DNA of 64,000 nucleotides, from assembly GCA_905214715.1 (NCBI GenBank), contig CAJMMT010000002.1, forward strand, positions 62,001 to 126,000. The letters run 5' to 3'. The translations under genes and the position numbers were made by a program. Positions 49,980-58,763 of the stretch are shown piece by piece (within the stretch, counting starts at the first letter, position 1; the number at the start of each line of letters is the position of its first letter). The notes under the pieces were generated by a model that saw only the letters and a list, made by a program, of their open reading frames with translations, was not told the origin of the DNA and did no database searches. The stretch comes from an uncultured bacterium (GTDB taxonomy: Bacteria; Bacteroidota; Bacteroidia; Bacteroidales; Muribaculaceae).

Positions 49980-51044
49980 TCAGTATTTTCTGATAAAACC
50001 GAATATAGTGTCGTATGCCGCATCACGGTGAGGTTTCAGACTGAGTATCAGATCATGCAGTCCGCTGTCTATAGTGCAGATCACCACCGGATGTTTTGAC
50101 TTCTTCTTTATTTTCTCACCCTGAGCCTGTATCATGACCGGATCGAGAACAGCGTCGCCATACATGAAAGAGCTGTCCCAACCGCACCCTTCCACCTTGC
50201 GCGATGAGTGCATGACGAGCAGCGGCACGGCTATATCGCCGCTTTTCTTCACAACCTCTTTCTGGGCCTGCTGTATGGAGCGTATCCATGAATATGTTAC
50301 AGGAGGCGAGTATATCATCTTCCAGTCCGTATCATACTCCCATTCGCCATCATACTGTTTAAGCAGAGAATAGGCATATCCGTCGCAATGCGCCTGTTTT
50401 ACCTTGCCGTTCTTGAATATTCCACCAAGAAAACTCACCCCGGGTATCAGCACTTTCCTATAGAAAGGACTGAAATTCCACGCTAAGAACGGAGAGTCGG
50501 TAACCACTCTATGCACGCCGCATTCTTTCCCCTTGACCGAGGCGAACAGAGCAACGGTAAGTCCTCCGGTAGAATGTCCGCTCAGCGTTATGTCGGTTAT
50601 CCCGTCGCGTCTCATCTGGGCAATGGCCGAATCTATATCGGCGAAATATTCCTTCTGGCTGCGTATGTTGAACGGATATTGCCACGGCTGTCGGGAGCGG
50701 CCGTAGCGTCTAAGGTCAACGGCATAGAAATGATAACCTGAATCAATAAACCGGCGCCCCATTTCCCCTTGAAAGAAATAGTCATTGAATCCGTGCACAT
50801 ACAGATAACCTTTCCTTGAGGTCGAGTCAGCGCGCATTCTGATTATAGTGGAACGGCAGGGACCGTCGAATGCTTCCCCTTGGTTCACATAACGGGCTTC
50901 ATACCCGGGCAGGATATCGGCATGCCATCCGAGATCTGTCGTGAAATATTCAGGACCGTTGTATTTTTCGTCAACGTCCCACGCAAAGGCTACGGCTGCA
51001 AGTGCCGGAAAAGCGAACAGCACCAGATTTCGCAGAATCTTCAT
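49980..51044 (-). CDS. secreted alpha/beta hydrolase
   Basis: 354 residues with a signal peptide (MKILRNLVLFAFPALAAVAFAW). Lysophospholipase/Hydrolase_4 type fold: YLYVHGFNDYFFQGEMGRRFIDSGYHFYAVDLRRYGRS, nucleophile elbow LSGHSTGGLTVAL, later VPLLVMHSS and a C-terminal His in DSGLHDLILS. Periplasmic or surface esterase/lipase; substrate unknown. relA starts 6 bases after its stop, so it heads a four-gene run. Confidence 0.85.
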   Translation of the reverse strand: MKILRNLVLFAFPALAAVAFAWDVDEKYNGPEYFTTDLGWHADILPGYEARYVNQGEAFDGPCRSTIIRMRADSTSRKGYLYVHGFNDYFFQGEMGRRFIDSGYHFYAVDLRRYGRSRQPWQYPFNIRSQKEYFADIDSAIAQMRRDGITDITLSGHSTGGLTVALFASVKGKECGVHRVVTDSPFLAWNFSPFYRKVLIPGVSFLGGIFKNGKVKQAHCDGYAYSLLKQYDGEWEYDTDWKMIYSPPVTYSWIRSIQQAQKEVVKKSGDIAVPLLVMHSSRKVEGCGWDSSFMYGDAVLDPVMIQAQGEKIKKKSKHPVVICTIDSGLHDLILSLKPHRDAAYDTIFGFIRKY

Positions 51045-51116
51045 ACCAAATTAACACTACATTCGCACCCAATGTTCCGGATGCCGATAAATTACCGATG
51101 CAAGTACGGCTATAAA

Positions 51117-51153
51117 GTGAGAGACCGGGGTGCCGAAGCACCCACGGTCTCTC
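51117..51153 (-). terminator. hairpin after tRNA-His
   Basis: GAGAGACCGTGGGTGC / GCACCCCGGTCTCTC with a TTCG tetraloop, 16 bases from the tRNA 3' end. It probably ends the tRNA transcript, although the following sequence has few T. Confidence 0.75.
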
Positions 51154-51168
51154 GGGGGGAAGGGGGAG

Positions 51169-51243
51169 GGTGGAAGATGGGGCTCGAACCCACGACCTAC
51201 GGAACCACAATCCGTCGCTCTAACCAACTGAGCTACATCCACC
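51169..51243 (-). tRNA. tRNA-His (anticodon GTG)
   Basis: Minus strand: GTGGATGTAGCTCAGTTGG D-arm start, anticodon stem-loop ACGGA-TTGTGGT-TCCGT giving GTG, T loop TTCGAGC, acceptor end CTTCCAC. Includes the extra G at -1 and C73 expected of tRNA-His. CCA is not encoded. One mismatch in the acceptor stem. Confidence 0.95.
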
Positions 51244-51306
51244 ATGTCGCTTCCCAAACAGAACCTTCATTAAAGGCTTCGCACAAGGTTCTGCCGAAAA
51301 GCACTG

Positions 51307-51338
51307 CAAAATTACAACTCTTTTCCTTTCCCTCCAAA
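51307..51338 (-). promoter_or_regulatory. promoter of tRNA-His
   Basis: Minus strand: TTTG (51338-51335), 20 nt, TAATTTTG (51314-51307). Full consensus, about 65 bases upstream of the tRNA 5' end. Confidence 0.78.
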
Positions 51339-51397
51339 TTTTTCCGCATCTTTTTTTAACTTTTCACCCGAGAAAGGGAGAAGGAACAGGCAAAAAC

Positions 51398-52252
51398 TCA
51401 CCTAAGCCTGAGTTCATATCTCGCCGTTCCCTGCGCGCTCCATATTCCAAGACCGCCGTCGATATTGGTGGGTAACGTCTGTGCGGTGCTAAGAAAAGGA
51501 TTATGGCTGAACACAAGCATCTCGTTATACGTCTGACGAAAACGAAACACCCGCTCGGTAATCCTGTTGAGGCTTATTTCGTAATCATGCCCGCGCCTGA
51601 GATTAGATACGAAATGCTTCTCGTTATATTTCTTCGCATTGAAGACACCTACACGTATATGGGAGCCGGGACTGTCGGTACTCACTATACCCATGAAACA
51701 TGGCAATGGCTGCTCCTTCGATCCCATCTCCCTGATCCCGAGATAATAATATGCCGGACAATCGGACGGAGCGGTAAAGTGCATGACGACAGAACGCAAT
51801 GAATCGACACCCTCTATCGGAGTTACCGTTATGCTGTCTATGGGTGTGCGCTCTGGCATCCTTACAGTAGATGTCGCCACATGTCCTTTATACTCGGCAC
51901 GGATATGATACTCTTTCCCTGACTCTCCTCTTATCTCGTTGCCGTAATAACGGTATGGGGGCAACCACCCCGATGCCTTGCCACCCCTGAGTATCTCTTC
52001 GCGGGTGCCGTCGCTTATCGTTATCTTGCCCCAGGGTATTATTTTGTCGCCGATCTCGCTGTTCTCGTCGGGTGTGAGAGACCATGTGAACAAAACCGTA
52101 GCGAACGACCCGCTCTCTATCTGCCCTTCCACTACTAACTGCGGCGCAAGAGGCTCCTCATCTTCACTGCAGGAAACAGTCAGAAGCGGAAGAAGGGATA
52201 AAGCTGCCATAGCTACCGAGGCAATCATATATTTACATGTCAGATTCCTCAT
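51398..52252 (-). CDS. DUF4249 family protein
   Basis: 284 residues; signal peptide MRNLTCKYMIASVAMAALSLLPLLTVSC with a lipobox. Typical DUF4249 opening (APQLVVEGQIESGSFATVLFTWSLTP) followed by an Ig-like beta domain and a C-terminal GLGIWSAQGTARYELRL. DUF4249 lipoproteins are usually encoded with a TonB-dependent receptor; here the overlap with it is 4 bases. Likely a surface-exposed partner in uptake of an unknown ligand. Confidence 0.88.
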   Translation of the reverse strand: MRNLTCKYMIASVAMAALSLLPLLTVSCSEDEEPLAPQLVVEGQIESGSFATVLFTWSLTPDENSEIGDKIIPWGKITISDGTREEILRGGKASGWLPPYRYYGNEIRGESGKEYHIRAEYKGHVATSTVRMPERTPIDSITVTPIEGVDSLRSVVMHFTAPSDCPAYYYLGIREMGSKEQPLPCFMGIVSTDSPGSHIRVGVFNAKKYNEKHFVSNLRRGHDYEISLNRITERVFRFRQTYNEMLVFSHNPFLSTAQTLPTNIDGGLGIWSAQGTARYELRLR

Positions 52253-54387
52253 TTCAACTCGAAGGTATATGATATGGACGGCATAAACCGGTATAGCGAG
52301 AATATCTGTTTCAGCCCGAACCTGCTGTCCTTCGGATTTATACGGTAATACTGCATCTCTATATTCTTGTGGCCATAGGCGTTAAGAAGCGAGATATTTA
52401 TAAGATGCCGGCAACGGCTGTTCCTTATCGGCAATATGTAGGTGGCCGACAGGTCGAGACGCTGATATGACGGCAGACGGGCTGAATTCCGTTTGCCGAA
52501 CTCCGAAGCTATGTTGGCGGAAAGAAGATATATCCCTCTCACGGGAGTGTAGACCCTGCCCGACGCGTAGTTGAACGTGGCTCCGAGCACCCAATGCCGC
52601 CCCGGTATCCAGTTAACCGAAGCCGACATTTTCAGACCACCGTCATAGTTGCCGTACCACCATTCGTGGCTGTCGCCGAAGTGGCGGCGCGATATGGAAT
52701 ATGACACTCCCAACTTGCCGTTCACATTGCCGAATTCCTTACGCAGTTCCGCCGACACGCCTGCATTCCAACCTTCCGACAACCGCAAACGGTCGGCAGG
52801 CGCGTATCCGGGATCAAGCACACTCAGAACGCCGGATGTATATACGGGCTGGTTGCTTACTTCAGAGAAATAGGCATCGGTCACAAGCTGCAGTCCCCAC
52901 CACGGAAGCGGCATCTCCCAACCGGCCACCGCTTTCCATCCCCGTTCCACCGGTAATTCGCCGGAAGCGGCCATCCAGTAATTGGAAGCCATCCCTATTT
53001 CCGAGAAACCGACCTGATGCAATGGCTGCGCCGATACGCGGCCTCCCAATGTCATTTCCCCTATCCCTATTTTACGTTTGAATGTAACCCGGGGCAAAAA
53101 CGAAAACCGGTCGTAACCATCCTTACCTATATAATAATTAAAGGTAAGCCCAACCTCCGCCCTCACACCTCCGGGTATAAGGAAATAGACTTCTCCCCCG
53201 CCTCTTATCTCATACACATCATCTACAGGTCGCGCTCCTGATACGACAAATCCCATACCTGTACCCTCCGGCCATTGTGGTTTCACTTTGTAAAACTCCC
53301 CTCCGGCAAACAACTTTCCACCGGACAGCCAATTCAAGTTTCCCTTTATTCCCACCGCCACATTTCCTCCGACCGATGATATCGAGGCCGGCATGCTCAT
53401 ATCCATCCCGGGAATAGATACACCGAGCCGGCTTCCGAATCCGCTCGCGTAAGCTGTGGCATCTATATCTGTCGTATCCCCTTCCCGCTCATATTTGATG
53501 GAAGCGGTCTCATTGTGCCATCTCAGTTTCATGTCGAGGTCAAACGTTGACTCATCCATCTTCAGCTCATCGGAGTTGTAGAAAAGAGAGACCAGCAACC
53601 TCGACTGTCGGTCAGGATGCCAGAAAAGCGACATGTTTACGTCTGCGAAATCATATCGCAGTCTATATGAGTCGGCTTGCAGAAATTTATGATACAGCAG
53701 GTTCATATACGATATCCTGCCTGATAATGTAAAACCGACTTTCTCCCCTATCTTCTGTCTTATACTCGCCGACGATGATATGATGCCGAGATTGGCCATA
53801 AGATATGTCTCTTCCCCTGTGGAGTCATGACTTTCAAGGTCTATCGCCGTGCCGAGCCGCATGGGTGCCGTTGGCGGATAACCGGCACGCCATAACGTAA
53901 TCTTGTCGTATTGCGAAGTATTGAATGTAGAAAATATACCGCCGAACCTATAAGGGAAAAACACAGGTGCGCCATCTACACGATAAACGGAATGATATGG
54001 ATCGGCACCCTCGAACGAAAGACCGCTGCCGTAGTCGCCCGCTGTCTGCACTCCGCTCTCTTGCCGGAGGGCCACCATCACATCCGCCTCGCCGAGCACC
54101 CTCGCCGCAACCTGCAGCCTGTCGGCCGAAATCTGACTCTTATCTACCTTTCTACCCGACGCGCTCCTTCCCGGAGCTCTCACCTCGAATTCTTCCAGCT
54201 CCCGCTCTATTATAGAAGTTGTATCCTGAGCAATCACTTCCCTCTTATATTCGGATACACGTTCCTCCTCCTCTGTTCCCCCGCCGTTGGCCGAGGCGAA
54301 ACAGAACAAAAGAAAACCCATCGCGCAGAATGTTTTCCAATTTCCGCGCGACGGGACTATTTTTTGATATTTAGAATTCTCTATCAA
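52249..54387 (-). CDS. TonB-dependent receptor paired with DUF4249
   Basis: 712 residues if started at TTG 54387; an internal ATG at 54321 would give a shorter signal sequence (MGFLLFCFASANGG). The plug domain is present (ISADRLQVAARVLGEADVMVALRQESGVQTAGDYGSGLSFEGADPYHSVYRVDGAPVFFPYRFGG), then a 22-strand-like barrel ending YRFMPSISYTFELK. The N-terminal carboxypeptidase-regulatory domain normal for this receptor class is missing. Imports an unknown substrate. Starts 6 bases after the upstream lipoprotein gene. Confidence 0.86.
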   Translation of the reverse strand: MIENSKYQKIVPSRGNWKTFCAMGFLLFCFASANGGGTEEEERVSEYKREVIAQDTTSIIERELEEFEVRAPGRSASGRKVDKSQISADRLQVAARVLGEADVMVALRQESGVQTAGDYGSGLSFEGADPYHSVYRVDGAPVFFPYRFGGIFSTFNTSQYDKITLWRAGYPPTAPMRLGTAIDLESHDSTGEETYLMANLGIISSSASIRQKIGEKVGFTLSGRISYMNLLYHKFLQADSYRLRYDFADVNMSLFWHPDRQSRLLVSLFYNSDELKMDESTFDLDMKLRWHNETASIKYEREGDTTDIDATAYASGFGSRLGVSIPGMDMSMPASISSVGGNVAVGIKGNLNWLSGGKLFAGGEFYKVKPQWPEGTGMGFVVSGARPVDDVYEIRGGGEVYFLIPGGVRAEVGLTFNYYIGKDGYDRFSFLPRVTFKRKIGIGEMTLGGRVSAQPLHQVGFSEIGMASNYWMAASGELPVERGWKAVAGWEMPLPWWGLQLVTDAYFSEVSNQPVYTSGVLSVLDPGYAPADRLRLSEGWNAGVSAELRKEFGNVNGKLGVSYSISRRHFGDSHEWWYGNYDGGLKMSASVNWIPGRHWVLGATFNYASGRVYTPVRGIYLLSANIASEFGKRNSARLPSYQRLDLSATYILPIRNSRCRHLINISLLNAYGHKNIEMQYYRINPKDSRFGLKQIFSLYRFMPSISYTFELK

Positions 54388-54393
54388 CTATAT

Positions 54394-55686
54394 TTATTTG
54401 ATGTTGAATGCCTTTTCGTAGGTGTCGGCAAGCTGGTCGAATACATCGAAGGCACTGCTGAACACATCCTCGAAATCATCCAGAGAATAGGTTGTGCCGT
54501 CGTTGAACTTCAGGCAGGGTTCAAGATAGTATTCCCAATACTGGTTGTTGTAGCCCTCCTCTAAGAGCACGGGCATTGCCATAATCTTTGCACGGTTGCT
54601 GCCGTTGTATACCAGATTGATCGAACCGGCGCTGTTAACTTTATTGGCAGCGAGAGTGACTCTTGCAAGAGCGGTGGCTTTGTCGATATTGTCCCAATGG
54701 CCCCATTCTTCATCCCAACCGTTAAAATACGATTCACTGAATGTAAGATCTGCATTCACACCGAGCTGGTTGTTCAGGATGTTGCCATTGGCGCGTCCGG
54801 TACTGAAAACCCGCTCCATGTGGTCTTCATCCCACACGTCAGGGTTATTGAGGTTGTTACCGTTCGCTGTGGCTGTAGCTTCCAGAACCTGCTTGCCCGA
54901 TACTGTGAACTGTACGTTGGCGTTCATCTGGCTGTTGGTTACTCCAGCTATAGACTGCACATGCAAATTCATCACCGTGATATCGGTGTTAATATTGACA
55001 TTGTTATTGTTGAGTGTCGATTTCACTACACCTTTTGCCAATTCATTCGAGCCGCGGGTGAGTCTTACGGTTACTGTACCGGGGATAAATACATTGTATG
55101 TATCGCCATCGTATTCTTCCGAGAACTTATTCTCTTCGCCGTTGCCGGTAACATTCAACTCGCAGCTTGCTCCCTTCGAATCATTGAAACGGAATATAAG
55201 CGAATTGGAGTTCTGACGCTTAACCCAACGGCCGGAAGCGAGACTCGGTTCGTAAATACCGGATATCTGGCTCAGTTTATAGTTGTAGACATAGTTGTTA
55301 GCGGCACGTGTAAGAGCGGAGCTGTTGCCGTGGCGAACTCCACGCACCAGAAATTTCAAGAAGTTGCCGGGAAGCAGGGACTTATCTTTGCTTTGGGCCG
55401 GAGCATCATTGTACAGAGACTCCCATTCGGCAGGTATATCGAGGTCAGCATACAGATCGCTGAAATCGATACCAAGGTCTACCAGCTCTTTCTGATCCTC
55501 AGGTTTGAAAAGGCTGCTTACATTTTTAGCGACTTCCGAGATATGCTGCTTATCAGCCTCGACGTTAGTCTGACTACCGCCGTTCTCGTTTTCACCTCCG
55601 TTGGGAGTGGGTTCTGAGTCGCTGCCGCCGCACGCACCGAGCAACGCCAATGCGACTACAGGCAGAAAATAGAAAATCTTTTTCAT
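54394..55686 (-). CDS. hypothetical lipoprotein, first gene of the TonB-receptor operon
   Basis: 430 residues. Signal peptide with lipobox (LALLGACGGSDSEPT) and a low-complexity NGGENENGGSQ linker, typical of surface-exported lipoproteins. The body is beta-rich with many Asn (STLNNNNVNINTDITVMNLHVQ; ANGNNLNNPDVWDEDHMERVFSTGRANGNILNNQLG). No domain recognised; I know similar proteins of unknown function in Bacteroidales. Position ahead of the receptor suggests a ligand-binding or surface-adhesion role; this is inference. Confidence 0.75.
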   Translation of the reverse strand: MKKIFYFLPVVALALLGACGGSDSEPTPNGGENENGGSQTNVEADKQHISEVAKNVSSLFKPEDQKELVDLGIDFSDLYADLDIPAEWESLYNDAPAQSKDKSLLPGNFLKFLVRGVRHGNSSALTRAANNYVYNYKLSQISGIYEPSLASGRWVKRQNSNSLIFRFNDSKGASCELNVTGNGEENKFSEEYDGDTYNVFIPGTVTVRLTRGSNELAKGVVKSTLNNNNVNINTDITVMNLHVQSIAGVTNSQMNANVQFTVSGKQVLEATATANGNNLNNPDVWDEDHMERVFSTGRANGNILNNQLGVNADLTFSESYFNGWDEEWGHWDNIDKATALARVTLAANKVNSAGSINLVYNGSNRAKIMAMPVLLEEGYNNQYWEYYLEPCLKFNDGTTYSLDDFEDVFSSAFDVFDQLADTYEKAFNIK

Positions 55687-55843
55687 GAATGTTTATTTGT
55701 GATTGTTAATTGTAAGTGCAGGTTCAATTCTCTTTAAACGACAGATATCCTGTCTTAACCTACATATTATATTATATACATACGATAGTTATAATAGTGA
55801 TATGATACAAGCATCAGGCGTTTGAAGAGTTATCTTAATGATG

Positions 55844-55874
55844 CAAATTTACATTCATTTTTTGTATCTGCCAA
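55844..55874 (-). promoter_or_regulatory. promoter of the lipoprotein-TonB receptor-DUF4249 operon
   Basis: Minus strand: TTG (55874-55872), 20 nt, TAAATTTG (55851-55844). The predicted leader is about 150 nt. No gene in 55687-55961. Confidence 0.75.
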
Positions 55875-55899
55875 TTCCGGACCCTTTTTTAACATATAA

Positions 55900-55935
55900 A
55901 TCGGGATTAATCTGATTCCACAGATTAATCCCGAT
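55900..55935 (-). terminator. terminator of the rnf operon
   Basis: Perfect 15-bp stem ATCGGGATTAATCTG / CAGATTAATCCCGAT with a 6-nt loop, 27 bases after the rnfA stop. On the minus strand it is followed by TTTATATGTTAAAAAA; the T tract is weak. Confidence 0.82.
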
Positions 55936-55961
55936 AAATCCAAACTGAACTCAAATCAGCG

Positions 55962-56543
55962 TTATCCTATTTTTATTCCGCTGAAGCCCATGAAGGCCAT
56001 GGCAAGTATGCCGGCGCAGATAAGAGCCAACGGCACTCCCCTGAGAGTTTTAGGTGTGGCGGTAAGTTCAAGCTGTTCCCTTATGCCGGCGAATATCCAC
56101 AATGCCAATGTAAATCCTACGGCGGTAGAGAATCCGTAAACCACACCCTCAAGCAGATTGAATCCTTTTTGTATCACGAGAATAGCCACACCGAGAACAG
56201 CACAGTTGGTAGTTATGAGAGGCAGATAAACGCCAAGCGACTCATAAAGAGGAGGCGCGATCTTCTTTATCACAATCTCGAGCAACTGTACCAGAAAGGC
56301 TATTACAAGTATGAATACTATTGTCTGCAAAAACTGCAGACCAAGCGGGTCAAGCACATAATGTTGCAACAGCCATGCAACAGTGGTGGCCAAGGTTATC
56401 ACGAATGTTACAGCCGCACCCATGCCCAAGGCCGACGATGTGCGTTTCGACACACCTATAAAAGGGCATATTCCTAAAAACTGGGCGAAAACGATATTGT
56501 TAATGAATATCGCGGTTATTATTATCGACAGATAAGTCAGCAT
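55962..56543 (-). CDS. rnfA: Rnf complex subunit A
   Basis: 193 residues, six membrane segments, highly conserved opening YLSIIITAIFINNIVFAQFLGICPFIGVSKRTSSALGMG. RnfA and RnfE form the inverted-repeat membrane core holding a [2Fe-2S] cluster; the Cys in GICPF here and in TTNCAVLG are the expected ligands. Part of the Na+/H+-pumping ferredoxin:NAD oxidoreductase. Last gene of the operon. Confidence 0.95.
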   Translation of the reverse strand: MLTYLSIIITAIFINNIVFAQFLGICPFIGVSKRTSSALGMGAAVTFVITLATTVAWLLQHYVLDPLGLQFLQTIVFILVIAFLVQLLEIVIKKIAPPLYESLGVYLPLITTNCAVLGVAILVIQKGFNLLEGVVYGFSTAVGFTLALWIFAGIREQLELTATPKTLRGVPLALICAGILAMAFMGFSGIKIG

Positions 56544-56569
56544 ATCTACTTTATTTCAGCACATTTAGT

Positions 56570-57157
56570 TTATTTATGTGTCAGTACCCTTACCAGCGCT
56601 ATCAGATAGCCGAGCGCTATGAACGCTCCTGGAGCGAGAACGAATATCAACATTCCGTAGTCTTCCGGAAACAGTATGCCCCCGAACAGAGAACCGGTAC
56701 CCAACAGTTCTCTCACACCACCGAGAGTGGTAAGGGCCAGAACGAAACCTATTCCGCAACCGAGTCCGTCGCACATTGAAGCCAAAACTCCGTTTTTACC
56801 GGCGAATCCTTCGGCCCGGCCAAGCAGTATGCAGTTCACCACTATCAACGGGATGAAGATTCCCAACGATGCGTTGAGATCCGGCAACCATGCCGTAACT
56901 ACCAGTTGCAGAACCGTTACAAACGATGCTATGACCACTATATAGACCGGTATCCTCACTTTATCGGGTACAAACCATTTCAGCGATGATATGGCCGTAT
57001 TGCTGCATATCAGTACCGCCGCTGTGGCAAGACCCATCATAAGGCCGTTCATAGCCGTGGTCGTGGTGCCAAGCGTGGCACACATACCCAACAACAAGAC
57101 CAATACGGGATTCTGAGGCAGTATGCCGTTATATATTATCTTAAGATATCTTTTCAT
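56570..57157 (-). CDS. rnfE: Rnf complex subunit E
   Basis: 195 residues, a paralogue of RnfA in opposite membrane topology. Recognisable segments NGILPQNPVLVLLLGMCATLGTTTTAMNGLMMGLATAAV and IPLIVVNCILLGRAEGFA, with Cys in GMC and VNC as iron-sulfur ligands. It lies between rnfG and rnfA with gaps of 11 and 26 bases. Confidence 0.94.
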   Translation of the reverse strand: MKRYLKIIYNGILPQNPVLVLLLGMCATLGTTTTAMNGLMMGLATAAVLICSNTAISSLKWFVPDKVRIPVYIVVIASFVTVLQLVVTAWLPDLNASLGIFIPLIVVNCILLGRAEGFAGKNGVLASMCDGLGCGIGFVLALTTLGGVRELLGTGSLFGGILFPEDYGMLIFVLAPGAFIALGYLIALVRVLTHK

Positions 57158-57168
57158 CTCTACAACTT

Positions 57169-57783
57169 TTACTGTTTCCGTGCAGCCGATGCCCCCTCTT
57201 TGCTTTCAATGCCGCGATAGGCCTCATATGCGCTTCTTACAGCTCCAAGAAACGCACGTGATGAAATAGTGGCACCGGTTATGGCGTCGATCTCGCCGCC
57301 GGCCTCTTTCGTTACGCGGAACTTCGTTTTCCCGGGGTTCTTCCCGATTATGCTGCGGGCTCCCTTAGGGTCGCGGAACCATTCCTGCATCTTCGACCCA
57401 AGTCCTGGCGTCTCGCTATGTTTAAGCACGCGGTATTCAGTTACATTTCCATCGCGGTCGAACCCTACCATAAGTGTTACCTCGCCGGCAAAACCTTCCA
57501 TGGTGGTAGCTTCCACAGCCGCACCTGCAAGCTCCCCTTTCTCTCGGGCTGGAAATACTGTACATACCACGTCATTTACCGTCAGTGTCATCGCCTCATC
57601 CCTGGGATTATTGTCAAACGGAGGAGCCACCTCCCGTATAGCCTCAAGCTGCTGGTTCAGCTCCTGCTTGGCTATCGGCTCTTTGGTCAATTCATACATC
57701 ACACCCAATATGCCTCCTGAGAGTATCGTGGCCAAACCCAGACTGACTATCATATTAGGTAAAGTGTCGGCAAGTTTTTTCAT
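57169..57783 (-). CDS. rnfG: Rnf complex subunit G
   Basis: 204 residues: one N-terminal membrane helix and a periplasmic FMN-binding domain. The covalent FMN motif is DAITGATISS, in which the Thr of TGAT carries the flavin. The segment SETPGLGSKMQEWF is also characteristic. The C-terminal tail is short. It overlaps rnfD by 4 bases (ATGA). Confidence 0.93.
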   Translation of the reverse strand: MKKLADTLPNMIVSLGLATILSGGILGVMYELTKEPIAKQELNQQLEAIREVAPPFDNNPRDEAMTLTVNDVVCTVFPAREKGELAGAAVEATTMEGFAGEVTLMVGFDRDGNVTEYRVLKHSETPGLGSKMQEWFRDPKGARSIIGKNPGKTKFRVTKEAGGEIDAITGATISSRAFLGAVRSAYEAYRGIESKEGASAARKQ

Positions 57784-58730
57784 CGCGCTCTCCTCCTTTC
57801 TCCAAATATACGGGGTCTCATATAGCGGTTTATCAGCGGTGTGAAACTATTCATAAGAAGGATTGCAAACGACACTCCCTCGGGATATGCCCCGAACCTT
57901 CTTATGATTATGGTTATGCACCCTATCAGGAACCCATACAGCAACTGGCCCCAACGTGTCATTGGCGAGGTAACATAGTCGGTGGCCATAAACACAGCGC
58001 CGAGCATCATGCCTCCGGCAAGGAGGTCAAGGAGCGGGTCGCCACCGAGAACCCATGACAGAAGAGCGGCGCCTCCGAGCATCGATACCGGAATGTGCCA
58101 CGATATTATTCCGCGCGCTAACAACCACACGCCGCCAAGGATAATGGCTATGGCTCCGGTTTCTCCCAACGAGCCGTTCATATGGCCTATGGCCATGTCC
58201 ATAAGATTGGCTCCGCTCAGCATTTCCGTGTCGCCGTTGTTGATATAGGTCAGCATAGTGGCGCCGGTTACTCCATCTATACCGCTGCCGGTATCCACAG
58301 GCCAGGTGGTCATGGCCGCCGGAAACGAGAGCAGAAGAAACACTCGGCCTACCAGGGCCGGATTCCATATGTTACATCCCAGTCCGCCAAACGACATCTT
58401 GCCTATTCCTATTGCTACCACACCACCGATCAACACCATCCACCAGGGTAGTGTACTCGGAAGATTAAATCCTAACAGTAAACCGGTTATAACTGCGGAA
58501 CCGTTCCCGATCGTAGATCTGCATTTGAGCATGCAGCGATCTATGACCCATTCGGTACCTACGCATGAGGCAAGCGACAGCAATATCACCCGGAGGGCAG
58601 GCATACCGAAAGTCCACACAGCCACTGCGAAGGCAGGCATAAGAGCCAGCACAACATTCCACATTATGTTGTCTACACGCATTCCCGAATGGATATGCGG
58701 AGATAGAGATATAGTGAGTTTCTTTTCCAT
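57780..58730 (-). CDS. rnfD: Rnf complex subunit D
   Basis: 316 residues with eight to ten membrane segments. The covalent FMN motif DGVTGATMLT is present, plus GGLGCNIWNPALVGRVFLLLSFP and the C-terminal EGVSFAILLMNSFTPLINRYMRPRIFG. RnfD carries FMN and is thought to form part of the ion path. Begins 33 bases after rnfC. Confidence 0.95.
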   Translation of the reverse strand: MEKKLTISLSPHIHSGMRVDNIMWNVVLALMPAFAVAVWTFGMPALRVILLSLASCVGTEWVIDRCMLKCRSTIGNGSAVITGLLLGFNLPSTLPWWMVLIGGVVAIGIGKMSFGGLGCNIWNPALVGRVFLLLSFPAAMTTWPVDTGSGIDGVTGATMLTYINNGDTEMLSGANLMDMAIGHMNGSLGETGAIAIILGGVWLLARGIISWHIPVSMLGGAALLSWVLGGDPLLDLLAGGMMLGAVFMATDYVTSPMTRWGQLLYGFLIGCITIIIRRFGAYPEGVSFAILLMNSFTPLINRYMRPRIFGERRRAR

Positions 58731-58763
58731 CCCTTTATCTTCAAGGGGCTTATACCCCTGCCT

